Shown here: positions 1 to 9,001 of the stretch, piece by piece
Layout: every line of letters begins with the position of its first letter
How positions within the stretch are numbered: position 1 is the first letter of the stretch
Assembly: GCA_016293915.1 (NCBI GenBank)
Contig: JAEDCY010000001.1
Location: 1 to 64,000, forward strand
DNA length: 64,000 bases
Direction: 5' to 3'
From: Treponema sp.
GTDB taxonomy: Bacteria; Spirochaetota; Spirochaetia; Treponematales; Treponemataceae
The notes under the pieces: model-generated
Told to the model about the DNA's origin: nothing
What the model saw: only the letters and a program-made list of their open reading frames with translations
The model's database searches: none
Position numbers and translations under genes: made by a program

Positions 1-609
1 GCAAAACTTATCAATAAAGACGGTGAAGTTTACATTCACCCTCTTGAAACACGTGACGTAAACGCTTCTGGTATTATCCGCGAAGTTCGCGAAGGCCGTG
101 GTGTTCACAACGACGTACAGGATGCTGTATGGCTCGACACTCCAATGATCGATATGATTCACGGAGAAGGAACAATCCTTAAGTCAATCCCTGCTATGTA
201 CAACATGTTCATTAAGTACGGAATTGATATCCGCAAGGAACCAATTCTTGTTTACCCGACACTCCACTATCAGAACGGTGGTGTTGAGATTGACAAGACC
301 TGTCACACTAATGTTGCTAATCTCCTCGTTGCAGGTGAAGCATCGGGAGGTGTTCACGGTACAAACCGCTTGATGGGTAACTCACTTCTCGACGTAGTTG
401 TATTCGGTCGCGAAGCCGGAATCGAAGCTGGTAAGATGTTCAAGAAAATTAAGCTTTCAGATAATCTTTCTCTTAAACACGTAAAGGACTTTGAAAAGGA
501 AAGAACAGCTGCTAAGATTAAGGGCAACGCAGTTTCTCCAAAGGTTCTCCCAACTTACCATCACGGTAACCCAGAGTTTGAAAAAGAAATTCCTGGAGCT
601 ACTCTTTAA
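1..609 (+). CDS. Fumarate reductase/succinate dehydrogenase-type flavoprotein, C-terminal part
   Basis: The reading frame is open from base 1, so this is the last 202 residues of a gene that starts outside the window. The family transfers electrons between FAD and fumarate/succinate. Visible family features are the PTLHYQNGGVEID segment, which supplies the substrate-binding His region, the flavin-binding stretch LLVAGEASGGVHG, and HGTNRLMGNSLLD, whose Arg corresponds to the catalytic Arg of FrdA/SdhA. L-aspartate oxidase shares these motifs and cannot be fully excluded without the N-terminus. No iron-sulfur subunit gene follows. A terminator comes directly after the stop, so any partner subunits must lie upstream. 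Confidence 0.82.
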   Translation, partial: AKLINKDGEVYIHPLETRDVNASGIIREVREGRGVHNDVQDAVWLDTPMIDMIHGEGTILKSIPAMYNMFIKYGIDIRKEPILVYPTLHYQNGGVEIDKTCHTNVANLLVAGEASGGVHGTNRLMGNSLLDVVVFGREAGIEAGKMFKKIKLSDNLSLKHVKDFEKERTAAKIKGNAVSPKVLPTYHHGNPEFEKEIPGATL

Positions 610-627
610 TTCTATTTGAATTAACTA

Positions 628-661
628 CAGCCGAAGTCTTATGGCTTCGGCTGTTTTTTTT
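628..661 (+). terminator. Rho-independent terminator after the flavoprotein gene
   Basis: A perfect 9-bp stem CAGCCGAAG/CTTCGGCTG with an 8-base loop is followed by about nine T residues. It starts 19 bases after the stop codon and separates the flavoprotein from the GH18 gene. Confidence 0.92.
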
Positions 662-673
662 GGGATATAAATA

Positions 674-1723
674 TTGAAAAACATAAAACTTGCATACATC
701 CGCACTACCTGGAAATTAAGCAACAACCGCTACTGGAAAGCTGAAGACATTAAAGGCCATTTACTTACAGATCTTAATCTTTCTTTTGCTCATATTGATT
801 TTTTTGGAAATGTCCAGTTTAATAACTATGAATACACTAAAGAAGAAGTTAGAAAACTTCATCAATCTTTTCCTGACTTACGCATAAATCTTTCCATAGG
901 TGGCTGGGGAGCAGAAGGATTTTCTAAAGCAGCAGGCACAGTAAACAGACGAAAAAAGTTTGTTACCAGCGCATTCAAAATTCTAAAATATTTGAATTTA
1001 AATGGAATTGATATAGACTGGGAATTTCCTGTTGGACCAGACTGGGGACAAAAAATAAAATCAAGTCCATCTGACAGAAATAACTATATTCTTTTATTGC
1101 AGGATATTAAGACAGCATTTTATGAAGAAGAAAAAGTATCCGGTAAAAAATACACTCTTAGTACTGCAATTCCTTCATGCAGCTGGTTTATTGAAAAAAA
1201 TGATTTACAATCAGTAAGTAACATCTGCGACTATATTAATCTCATGTGTTATGATTATTACGGCGGCTGGAGTAATACTACGGGATTTAATGCAAGTCTT
1301 TTTCACAATCAAAATGATCCGGTGAACTGGAGCACAGATAAATGTGTAAAACTTTTTATCAATAACAAAATTGATAGTTCAAAGATTGTTCTTGGTCTTC
1401 CAACATATGGCTTTGCATGGACTGGAGTTCCTGATAATGGAGAGCATGGGCTTTTTCAAAAGCCTCTGTCTTTCCTGGGTAACTTTGATTATAACCAGCT
1501 GAATCAACTTTATGGCCAGGGATTCGAAAATTATTTTGATGAAGAATCTAAACAGTCTTACAGATATAATTCGAACAGACAGACTTTTGTTACATATCCC
1601 TCAAAATATTTTATTCAGGAAGCTCTTAAATATCTAAAAGAAGCAGAGCTTGCAGGATTTATGTACTGGGAATACGGGCATGATATAAATGGAGAACTTT
1701 TACAAATAATGAATGAATACTAG
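674..1723 (+). CDS. Glycoside hydrolase family 18 (chitinase-like) protein
   Basis: The 349-residue product has the GH18 TIM-barrel landmarks. These are the SxGG motif (residues 74-77, LSIGGW), the catalytic-strand motif NGIDIDWE (110-117, acid/base Glu117), the MxYD motif (191-194) and a late conserved Trp (W332 in FMYWEYGHD). GH18 enzymes cleave beta-1,4-GlcNAc links in chitin or related glycans. Two things are odd. The first Asp of the usual DxxDxDxE motif is Asn110, and no signal peptide is present, so the protein appears cytoplasmic. The start is a TTG with only a weak GGGA upstream, since no ATG fits the conserved N-terminal strand. It follows a terminator and stands alone. It could be a lytic or spore-type GH18 homologue rather than a true chitinase. 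Confidence 0.85.
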   Translation: MKNIKLAYIRTTWKLSNNRYWKAEDIKGHLLTDLNLSFAHIDFFGNVQFNNYEYTKEEVRKLHQSFPDLRINLSIGGWGAEGFSKAAGTVNRRKKFVTSAFKILKYLNLNGIDIDWEFPVGPDWGQKIKSSPSDRNNYILLLQDIKTAFYEEEKVSGKKYTLSTAIPSCSWFIEKNDLQSVSNICDYINLMCYDYYGGWSNTTGFNASLFHNQNDPVNWSTDKCVKLFINNKIDSSKIVLGLPTYGFAWTGVPDNGEHGLFQKPLSFLGNFDYNQLNQLYGQGFENYFDEESKQSYRYNSNRQTFVTYPSKYFIQEALKYLKEAELAGFMYWEYGHDINGELLQIMNEY

Positions 1724-1749
1724 TTCATAACAGTATTTTTTCACTTATC

Positions 1750-1778
1750 TTGAATATAAAGTCTTATAACATTATAAT
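1750..1778 (+). promoter_or_regulatory. Predicted sigma-70-type promoter of the AspT/YidE-like gene
   Basis: TTGAAT (1750-1755) and TATAAT (1773-1778) are separated by exactly 17 bases. The AGAAAGAGG ribosome site follows at about 1781-1789, before the ATG at 1798. Confidence 0.7.
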
Positions 1779-1797
1779 AGAAGAAAGAGGTATTACA

Positions 1798-3024
1798 ATG
1801 GTTCTTTTTGGTGGAATCTTATCAATTAAGACAATCAGTTTTTTGGTATTCTGTGTATTCGTTATTGCCGGATTAGGATACCTGCTTGGTAGAATCACAA
1901 TTAAAGGTGTTTCTTTGGGAACTGCGGGAGTATTTATCGTAGCTCTTCTTTTTGGTGCTTTTTTGTACACACCACTGGCAAATCAACTTAAAGTTGGTGG
2001 ATCAACATACGTTTCAAACGCACTCAAGATTGTAGAAAATCTTGGTTTGATTTTGTTTGTTACTTCAGTTGGTTTTATTGCAGGTCCAAGTTTCTTTGGT
2101 GATTTGAAGAAGAACTTTAAGTCTTATATTCTTCTTGGTGTAATCATCATTTTAATGGGCGGCCTTTCATGTGCCGGCTGTATTATTTTTGATAACAAAG
2201 TATATGGTCGCGACCTCGAAGAAGTTTCTGCAATGCTCGTTGGACTTCTTTCTGGTTCCCTTACTTCTACACCTGCATTCTCTGCTGCAAAAGCAACAGT
2301 AACTCAGGGTGCAGCAATCGATTACGAAGCAATCGTTGCTGTAGGTCATGGAATCGCATATCTTTTTGGTGTAGTTGGTGTAGTTCTTTTTGTACAGCTT
2401 GTTCCAAAGTTTGCTAAAGCTGATATGGATGTAGAACGTGCAAAGCTTTCTGAATCTGCACCTGAAGCTCCTAGCAAACTTAACGGTTCTGAACTTGAAC
2501 TTGATCCATTTGGATTCTGTGCATTCTCTCTTGTTGCAGTTCTTGGTGTTTTCTTTGGTTCTTTCAAATTTGGAAACTTCTCACTTACAACAACTGGTGG
2601 ATGCTTGATTCTTTCATTGATTTTTGGTCATTTCCAGAAATTCGGTAAAATCAGCATCATGCCACAGGAATCAACTCTTAAAGTTTTCCGTGAGCTTGGT
2701 CTTATGCTTTTCTTGATTGGTGCTGGTGTCGCAGGTGGTGCTTCATTTGTTAAATATTTTGAATGGGTATACTTCATCTATGGAATTATCATGACACTTC
2801 TTCCAATGATTATCGGATTCATTTTCGCAAAATATGTATTGAAACTTAATCTTTTGAACAATCTTGGTTCTATCTGCGGTGGTATGACTTCTACCCCAGC
2901 TCTTGGAACATTGATTGGAACTGCAGGTACAGAAAAGGTAGCAGGTGCTTATGCTTCTACTTACCCAATCGCTCTTGTAGCAGTTGTTCTTGTTTCACAG
3001 TTCCTGATTATTATCTTCAGATAG
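1798..3024 (+). CDS. AspT/YidE/YbjL-family membrane transporter
   Basis: A 408-residue integral membrane protein with roughly ten hydrophobic helices arranged as two related halves. Each half carries the family signature: GSLTSTPA near residues 153-160 and GGMTSTPA near 361-368. This matches the aspartate-alanine exchanger duplication family (AspT, YidE, YbjL), which exchanges carboxylates or amino acids. The RCK/TrkA_C domains found between the halves in YidE and YbjL are missing; only a short hydrophilic linker around residue 225 is present. The ATG at 1798 is chosen over an upstream in-frame start at 1750 because AGAAAGAGG lies just before it and the upstream codons overlap a promoter. It is probably monocistronic. 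The substrate is unknown. Confidence 0.82.
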   Translation: MVLFGGILSIKTISFLVFCVFVIAGLGYLLGRITIKGVSLGTAGVFIVALLFGAFLYTPLANQLKVGGSTYVSNALKIVENLGLILFVTSVGFIAGPSFFGDLKKNFKSYILLGVIIILMGGLSCAGCIIFDNKVYGRDLEEVSAMLVGLLSGSLTSTPAFSAAKATVTQGAAIDYEAIVAVGHGIAYLFGVVGVVLFVQLVPKFAKADMDVERAKLSESAPEAPSKLNGSELELDPFGFCAFSLVAVLGVFFGSFKFGNFSLTTTGGCLILSLIFGHFQKFGKISIMPQESTLKVFRELGLMLFLIGAGVAGGASFVKYFEWVYFIYGIIMTLLPMIIGFIFAKYVLKLNLLNNLGSICGGMTSTPALGTLIGTAGTEKVAGAYASTYPIALVAVVLVSQFLIIIFR

Positions 3025-3120
3025 TCATAAAATCAAAGGACTGTAAAGAAATGGGCTGCAACAGCGGGCCATTTCAGGTTCATCAAATAATTGCTCAGAG
3101 TTAAACTAAACTTACCGACA

Positions 3121-3154
3121 AAAAAGGTGATTGATTTTACTCAATCACCTTTTT
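3121..3154. terminator. Bidirectional terminator between convergent genes
   Basis: A 14-bp perfect inverted repeat, AAAAAGGTGATTGA/TCAATCACCTTTTT, with a 6-base loop. The A-run and T-run flanks let it end transcription from both the transporter gene and the opposing 3163-3498 gene. The preceding 3025-3120 holds only a weak AAATGG/CCATTT hairpin. Confidence 0.9.
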
Positions 3155-3162
3155 ATTTTTTA

Positions 3163-3498
3163 CTATTTTATTATTTTCCAGTCTTTTACGATCAACTTTC
3201 CATCTTTCAGACTATTGAAGCTGATGGCTGATTCATCCACATCAATAATCTTTGTATAACCTTTTATCTGTATTTTTTTGCCCTGACTTTTTCGTAATTC
3301 ATTTAGTATATTATCATCTGCCAGTAATGCATACTCTTCGCCGGAATCACATACAATTCCAATAAATGTAAAAGGTTCATTTCCATAAACCCGAACATAT
3401 CCTTTTAGGGAAACAGGATTGTCATGCTTTGGTTTAGAAAAAGAAAAACAAAAGATGGATGAACAAAGCATTATTAAAATAATAATTATCTTTTTCAT
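3163..3498 (-). CDS. Small exported protein of unknown function, possible OB-fold
   Basis: The 111-residue product starts with a clear signal peptide (KKIIIILIMLCSSIFCFSFS), so it is secreted or periplasmic. The mature part alternates short beta-strand-like segments (VSLKGYVRVYG, FTFIGIVCDSG, EYALLAD, KKIQIKGYTK), resembling bacterial OB-fold stress or stalk proteins, but I cannot assign a family. A GGAG ribosome site precedes the ATG. It lies 15 bases after the metalloprotease lipoprotein gene and is probably the last gene of the cyclase-protease operon. Confidence 0.7.
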   Translation of the reverse strand: MKKIIIILIMLCSSIFCFSFSKPKHDNPVSLKGYVRVYGNEPFTFIGIVCDSGEEYALLADDNILNELRKSQGKKIQIKGYTKIIDVDESAISFNSLKDGKLIVKDWKIIK

Positions 3499-3513
3499 TT
3501 ATCAAAACTCCGT

Positions 3514-5244
3514 TTAATTAATAAAGGCAAGCTTATATTTTATATTGGTATCACCACTATCACCAATCTGCTTCTTTGTTAATTTAAATTTTTTATTGAA
3601 ATCTTCACCAACAATTCCCATATATGAAACAAACATACCATAACCGTCTAATTGTTTATAAATACGATTATTTAATATAATTGGACCATAGTAATCATTA
3701 TATTTTGATGCCTGATAAAAGCTTCCTGCTATTTCTAGATTTACATCATCTTTGGGAATTGTCAGGTAGTCAAACAAGTTAATAGCATCACAATTAAAGG
3801 TAACTGAATTTCCAGCGATGGTATAATTTTTTGAAACAGTTTGATTTAAAGTATAATATGTTCCTTTTGGATTCAAGACTACATTGTAGAATAAATCTAA
3901 TGCTTCTTTAAAACTTCTTTCTCTAGCATTTACTGCAATTAATGCTCTTGTAATTGCATCTTCATTAATGTAATTATTTGTTGCAAGAGTTTTTATAAAA
4001 TCAATTCCATAATTTCGTAACAAATATGCACCAAAAGCATAGGCATTTGCATATGATATAAAAACATCATTATTATCACGCCATTTCTCGAATCCCTTGT
4101 AATGAGCTGCATTAAAAATGCTTAATCTGGATTTTGGACTATCCTTGTCTTGAATACCTAACTGACTCTGCATAATATCTTCACAAACCATAGACATCAT
4201 TTCATTAAACCATGTATCTGATGTTCTAAAATATTTATTTCCATTTGATGAAGTAAGCAAACCATATTTTAAAGATTTATTTACATAATGCAAAAGATGC
4301 TGGAATTCATGAGCAATTGTAGATTGCTGTGCTTCTGTAGCAATTTCAAGAAAATAACTGTCTATATGCAGACATTGGCATCTGTTAGAATTTAGTGTAT
4401 AAAGTACATTTCCATCTTCATCCGTTACTTTAGTTTCTGTAGAATTTTGAAAATCAAGAGAATAAAAATAACCAAATGTACCACTCTTTTCTACTTTTGT
4501 AGTTTCCAAATCATTAAATAAATCATAAACAATTATATTTATTTTAATATCTTCATCAGTTATATTAATAATTGAATTGCTTGGCTGATTTTCTAATGTA
4601 TTTTTACCAAAAATATAAGTTTCCTTCTCATAAATTGAATCAAAAGTTCTTGCAAGTGTATCAAGTTTATCTTGAGTAACATTTATTCCTTCTTTTTCTT
4701 TGAACCATATATAACAATGATTTCCTATTGCTTTCAACACACTATCTTTTGCCCACTCATTATTTGTTCGATAATTGGCTGTAGAAGCATAGAAATTTCT
4801 AGTATCACCAATTTGTAGTTCACTTTGATTTTCAGTTTTAGAAATATTTCGACTTAATAATGGTTCTGAAATATCATCCATTAAATAATTCACTTTTGGT
4901 GGATTAAATGGAATATGAACATATTGATTATCAGATTTAAATAAAGAGTCTGCAGAATTATCTGAAACAGTTGAAATGTTTTTGAAAGTGTCCCAATTAC
5001 CAGCATTTTCATTCATTACAATCATAAAGGCTTTTTTCCCTTCATAATCAGAAAAATCATTTTCTTTATCGATTTGAAGATTAATTACATTAGAAACAGA
5101 AACTGTATTATTCCTATCAATTGGTTCACCTGGAAGTAAAGCAATTATTGTATTAATCAACATAGAATTATCAGGTTCTTGATGACATGATAATAATGCA
5201 CAACAAATTGTAAGACAACTTAAAAGTTTCAGTAATGTTTTCAT
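3514..5244 (-). CDS. Lipoprotein with M30 (hyicolysin)-like zinc metalloprotease domain
   Basis: A 576-residue protein with a signal peptide and a lipobox ending at Cys20 (ALLSC), so it should be a lipid-anchored envelope protein. The zinc-protease core is visible: HEFQH at 312-316 supplies two His ligands and the catalytic Glu, and WFNEMMSMVCED (345-356) matches the downstream acidic ligand segment of the M30/hyicolysin type. Spirochaete genomes carry related large lipoproteins, but the substrate is unknown. An AGAGGT ribosome site precedes the ATG. It follows the adenylate cyclase gene by 25 bases, so the two are probably cotranscribed. Confidence 0.75.
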   Translation of the reverse strand: MKTLLKLLSCLTICCALLSCHQEPDNSMLINTIIALLPGEPIDRNNTVSVSNVINLQIDKENDFSDYEGKKAFMIVMNENAGNWDTFKNISTVSDNSADSLFKSDNQYVHIPFNPPKVNYLMDDISEPLLSRNISKTENQSELQIGDTRNFYASTANYRTNNEWAKDSVLKAIGNHCYIWFKEKEGINVTQDKLDTLARTFDSIYEKETYIFGKNTLENQPSNSIINITDEDIKINIIVYDLFNDLETTKVEKSGTFGYFYSLDFQNSTETKVTDEDGNVLYTLNSNRCQCLHIDSYFLEIATEAQQSTIAHEFQHLLHYVNKSLKYGLLTSSNGNKYFRTSDTWFNEMMSMVCEDIMQSQLGIQDKDSPKSRLSIFNAAHYKGFEKWRDNNDVFISYANAYAFGAYLLRNYGIDFIKTLATNNYINEDAITRALIAVNARERSFKEALDLFYNVVLNPKGTYYTLNQTVSKNYTIAGNSVTFNCDAINLFDYLTIPKDDVNLEIAGSFYQASKYNDYYGPIILNNRIYKQLDGYGMFVSYMGIVGEDFNKKFKLTKKQIGDSGDTNIKYKLAFIN

Positions 5245-5269
5245 ATTTTACCTCTTTTTATATATATTT

Positions 5270-8167
5270 TTATTTTGAAGTCATATTTATTACACCGTCC
5301 CAATCTTCTGAAACGCCGTTTTCAATGAAATCTTTGCAGCGATCTGCAAAAACAAGTGCAATCGGGTCACCTTCTGGACCATTCATAGAATCTGCCTGCA
5401 TAAATAATTTTCCGGCATTTGCAAAATCTCTGTTCAGATATTTATCAAGTGCAGCATGGAATACATCTATTTCTTCTTTCTGTTCTCTTGTAAGTTCATC
5501 TGTAAAACCTACAATACTGTATAATTGAACTGGTGTAGAACGTCCGACTACTCGTACCTGGTCCAGACGTTTTACTGCAATTGCTCCTTTATGTGCTCCA
5601 GAATCTGCCATATTCCATGTATCATCAGAACACATAATCCAGGATTTATATGCTTTATTTACACCTTCAAGACGGCTTGCAAGATTTACTGTATCACCAA
5701 TCATAGTATAATTCAGTTTACTGAATGTATCTGTTTTACTTCCCATAAGACCAACAAAAGCTTCACCAGAGTTTACACCAATTCGGGTTTGTAAAGGTTT
5801 AAGTTGAATAACTTCTTTTGTTCCGTCTTTATGAACAATTTCCTTTGGTTCAAAAAGGTCTGCATGTGTTTTATTAAATTCAACTTCAACCTTTTTCATT
5901 CTGATAGCAGAATCAAGACAAAGATATGCCCATTCTTCTGGTGTATGTGTATTCATTGGATCTGGTGCACCAAACATTGAAATTATTGCATCACCTTCGT
6001 ATTTATCGATATTTCCGTTGTTTCTAAGAATTTCGTTAGACATCTGGCCAAGATATTCATTCAAAATCTCAATAAGTTTATTTGGACCTTCATCTCCATA
6101 AAGTTTACCTATACTCTCGCTAAGTGTAGAAAATTTCTGGATATCTGAGAATAAAGCCGTAATACACTTTTTTTGACCTTCAGTTTTAAATGCATCCGGA
6201 TTCTTACGAAGTTCATTTACTGTATCTTTATTTGCAAAAGAAGAAGCAATCTGTGTAATAAACTGTTTTTCTTTTGTACTTAAATAAAAGCGGAAGCCTA
6301 TTCCCGCAATCAAATCTACAATAAGATAAAGAATTGTTCCAACGAAAGGAATATAATATTTTCCAAAAACAAATAAACCGCCCCAAACAAGACAGAAAAT
6401 CAGATATGCTGAAAAAGCAGATATGTTCTGTATTGTATTTGATTGATTATTTAACATAAGCATAATTATTGCAAGAATAAAGGCCATAAAAAAGCCTGTC
6501 TGCCATTTTAAAGATACAATGAAATCCTGATTTAAAAGTGTATTCAAAATATTTGCATGAATACCAACATTCATATATTCAGTTTCATAAGGAGTTGCTC
6601 CTATATCAGTTGTAGATGTTGCTGTATTACCAATAATACAATAAGCACCATTATAAAGTTCTTTCATTTCTTTAAAAAAAGAATCATATGATTTACTGAA
6701 ATATTCAAGATCCTTAAAATCTTGGGTAAGATATTCTTTTGTCTGATTTATTGTTTCTTCATCCAAATATTTAGATAATTCATCTAGTCTTTCTTTTATT
6801 CCTGGTAAATAATCATTATTTATAAAAGAATCAACAGCAGAAAAGAATTCATTTCTCATTGCATAATATTCATCGTATTCACTCTGATTAATTCCATCAT
6901 AAGCATTTCCATTCTCATCAAAACCAGTACATTTTAACAGCAGCTGTTCCTTATAAGATTCTATCTGATTATAGAAATCTAAAAGTTCCAATGCAAAACT
7001 TGTATATTCCATTTCAGAACCGTCATCTGTGTAAACAGGTTGTCTGGCAATATTTTCAAGAACAGTAATAATCTGGTTTTCTGTAATATCCAGATTTATA
7101 AGATTAATAACTGAATCATTCTTAAAAGATGCATCACAAGATCCATGCCGGTAATTAATAAGCATACGTCCATGAGGATCAAGAGGAATTTTTATATCCC
7201 CTCTTCTTCCTGTTTGAGGATCTTTTGCATTTTTTACAATCAGGTAATCTTTTTCACGAACAAGTTCATTTGAATCAACAATTTCCAGAAAAGGCCCAAA
7301 TGCAAGCTGATTGATATAAGAATCGTTGTATTTATATAACAATTGAATACAGCGACGTATACCATCATTATCAACTACAGAATTTGTAAAATCAGCACCA
7401 TATGCACGTGTCATTAATTTATACAAAGCAGGATTAAAACCACGGCCTTCGGTTGTAAGCATATTTGTATAATCATTACCAAATTCTACAAGATTTAATT
7501 TATCATTTATTTTATCTGTTAAAAATCTTTTAGAAATGTATGCAATTTCTTCTGGAGTAACTTCATAGCCTAAATCTCCATGATTAATTGTAAGATATGT
7601 TTTTCCAAAAAACTGAATACATTTAGCAAAATATTCATCATTATCCCGTGACATATTATTATGAATATAATTCTGAAGATTTTCAAAAGAAGGTTGTATT
7701 TGTCCTTCAATCATTTGATCTATGAGTCCCGGGACTTCATATGATGAAAAATATCCGTTTCCTACTCCAGAAGATAGCTGGCCAAGTACTTCATTGATTC
7801 CATCTTCTGTTGCATATACCTGTTTATATATTTTATTTTCTGCAGAAGGTGCAATTCCATTTTTTGTTGGAGAAATATATTCAATATCGAATATAACTGA
7901 GTAAGCACCGAGTTCTTTCATTCTTAAAAGTGCATCACCAATTACATCACGGCTCCATGGCCATTCTCCCAATTGTTTTATTGAAGGATCATCAATTTTG
8001 ACGAGCATAACATTGGGATTCTGTACAGGTTCTTTTCTAAGTTTTATAAGAGCATCATAAAGGCGGTAATCCAGTTTTTCAAAGATTCCAAGAAGGCAGA
8101 TTATTGCAAATACAATTGCAACTATAACTTTTATAATACAGCTGATAAATACATTCTTATTCTTCAT
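5270..8167 (-). CDS. CHASE2-domain class III adenylate cyclase
   Basis: A 965-residue membrane enzyme expected to make cAMP in response to an extracytoplasmic signal. TM helix 1 (about 8-28) precedes a CHASE2-type sensor domain beginning DYRLYDALIKLR. The sensor runs to about residue 550 and includes an unusually long charged insert around 390-510. Three TM helices (about 557-630) lead to the cyclase domain. There, metal ligands are Asp675 (FSDIQKF) and Asp726 (DKYEGDA), Lys722 and Thr821 are the adenine-selecting residues of class IIIb cyclases, and Asn828/Arg832 (TVNLASRL) stabilise the transition state. All catalytic residues are present. It heads an operon with the M30-like lipoprotein. 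The -10 box lies only six bases from the ATG, implying a leaderless mRNA. Confidence 0.9.
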   Translation of the reverse strand: MKNKNVFISCIIKVIVAIVFAIICLLGIFEKLDYRLYDALIKLRKEPVQNPNVMLVKIDDPSIKQLGEWPWSRDVIGDALLRMKELGAYSVIFDIEYISPTKNGIAPSAENKIYKQVYATEDGINEVLGQLSSGVGNGYFSSYEVPGLIDQMIEGQIQPSFENLQNYIHNNMSRDNDEYFAKCIQFFGKTYLTINHGDLGYEVTPEEIAYISKRFLTDKINDKLNLVEFGNDYTNMLTTEGRGFNPALYKLMTRAYGADFTNSVVDNDGIRRCIQLLYKYNDSYINQLAFGPFLEIVDSNELVREKDYLIVKNAKDPQTGRRGDIKIPLDPHGRMLINYRHGSCDASFKNDSVINLINLDITENQIITVLENIARQPVYTDDGSEMEYTSFALELLDFYNQIESYKEQLLLKCTGFDENGNAYDGINQSEYDEYYAMRNEFFSAVDSFINNDYLPGIKERLDELSKYLDEETINQTKEYLTQDFKDLEYFSKSYDSFFKEMKELYNGAYCIIGNTATSTTDIGATPYETEYMNVGIHANILNTLLNQDFIVSLKWQTGFFMAFILAIIMLMLNNQSNTIQNISAFSAYLIFCLVWGGLFVFGKYYIPFVGTILYLIVDLIAGIGFRFYLSTKEKQFITQIASSFANKDTVNELRKNPDAFKTEGQKKCITALFSDIQKFSTLSESIGKLYGDEGPNKLIEILNEYLGQMSNEILRNNGNIDKYEGDAIISMFGAPDPMNTHTPEEWAYLCLDSAIRMKKVEVEFNKTHADLFEPKEIVHKDGTKEVIQLKPLQTRIGVNSGEAFVGLMGSKTDTFSKLNYTMIGDTVNLASRLEGVNKAYKSWIMCSDDTWNMADSGAHKGAIAVKRLDQVRVVGRSTPVQLYSIVGFTDELTREQKEEIDVFHAALDKYLNRDFANAGKLFMQADSMNGPEGDPIALVFADRCKDFIENGVSEDWDGVINMTSK

Positions 8168-8173
8168 ATATGT

Positions 8174-8202
8174 ATTATATCAGATATAAAGTAATATGTA
8201 AA
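8174..8202 (-). promoter_or_regulatory. Predicted promoter of the cyclase gene, leaderless configuration
   Basis: On the minus strand TTTACA and TATAAT are 17 bases apart. The -10 box ends six bases before the ATG at 8167, so transcription should begin at or beside the start codon. There is no Shine-Dalgarno sequence. Confidence 0.7.
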
Positions 8203-8207
8203 AGTTT

Positions 8208-8906
8208 TTAAAAACTGAAATTTTCGAGTGCAAGTTTTGCTGCAAGCTGTTCAGCTTCTTTTTTTGATTTTGCTGTAGCAGGACCAAAAGCTTTATTTCC
8301 TAAATGTACACAAACCTTAAATGTCTGATCGTGATCCGGACCTGTTTTTGATATAAGTTCATAACGAGGACATTGTTTTGTTTTCTGCTGAAATTTTTCC
8401 TGGAGCTGAGTTTTGTAATCTTTTATTCCGTCAGCAAAAGCTTCTTTTACAGCTGGTTCTATAAATGAAAGTACATACTTTTCGGCCTGTTTATAACCTG
8501 CTTCAAGATAATACGCACCTATTATTGCTTCCATACAGTCGGCAAGGATTGCGGGCTTTTTACGTCCCCCACTCATCTCTTCGCCATGTCCAAGAAGAAG
8601 CAGTTTATCTATACCAAATTTTAATGCTACTGGAGCTAGTGCTTTTTCAGAAACAACTGCCGATTTTATTTTAGCGAGATCGCCTTCCGGATTGTCTGAT
8701 TTTGTATACAAATAAGATGCAGTAACCATTCCAAGTACAGAATCACCCAGGAATTCAAGCCGCTCATTATTTTTCACTCCATGTTTTTCGTTTGTAAGTG
8801 AACGATGATGAAAGGCCTGGTCCAGATGTTCCAGATTCTTAAACTTTATGCCAACCCTGTCACAAAAATCAGACAGCTGATGTTTTCTTTCTTTAGTTAG
8901 TTCCAT
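8208..8906 (-). CDS. rnc: Ribonuclease III
   Basis: A 232-residue double-strand-specific endonuclease for rRNA and mRNA processing. The RNase III signature NERLEFLGDSVL provides Glu48, Glu51 and Asp55, and the second acidic pair is Asp123/Glu126 (ADCMEAIIGA). A double-stranded RNA-binding domain fills about residues 155-232. The frame is open 108 bases further upstream, but the ATG at 8906 has a GAGGAA ribosome site and matches the family N-terminus, while the upstream part is a palindromic repeat. acpP lies upstream in the same direction but a terminator intervenes. Confidence 0.95.
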   Translation of the reverse strand: MELTKERKHQLSDFCDRVGIKFKNLEHLDQAFHHRSLTNEKHGVKNNERLEFLGDSVLGMVTASYLYTKSDNPEGDLAKIKSAVVSEKALAPVALKFGIDKLLLLGHGEEMSGGRKKPAILADCMEAIIGAYYLEAGYKQAEKYVLSFIEPAVKEAFADGIKDYKTQLQEKFQQKTKQCPRYELISKTGPDHDQTFKVCVHLGNKAFGPATAKSKKEAEQLAAKLALENFSF

Positions 8907-8920
8907 AATTCCTCGTAAAG

Positions 8921-8998
8921 GTGGTCTCGATACACCGCTTCGCGGCACTCGACCACCGTTGGTTGAGTAGCTTTCGTAAGAAAGCGTATCGAAACCAC
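8921..8998. repeat. Palindromic cloverleaf-like intergenic repeat (family C)
   Basis: Outer arms GTGGTCTCGATAC (8921-8933) and GTATCGAAACCAC (8986-8998) enclose three hairpins: CCGC-TTC-GCGG, an ACTC.ACCA/TGGT.GAGT stem (8947-8968) and GCTTTC-GTAA-GAAAGC (8970-8985). The result is a four-way-junction, cloverleaf-like fold. It lies between the acpP terminator and the rnc ribosome site. Similar GTATCGA...ACC palindromes are known as scattered intergenic repeats in unrelated bacteria. Confidence 0.8.
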
Positions 8999-9001
8999 AA
9001 T

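Noticed and set aside
3025..3120. A possible riboswitch or small RNA after the transporter gene
   Set aside because: Only a weak AAATGG/CCATTT hairpin is visible, with no promoter or known motif.
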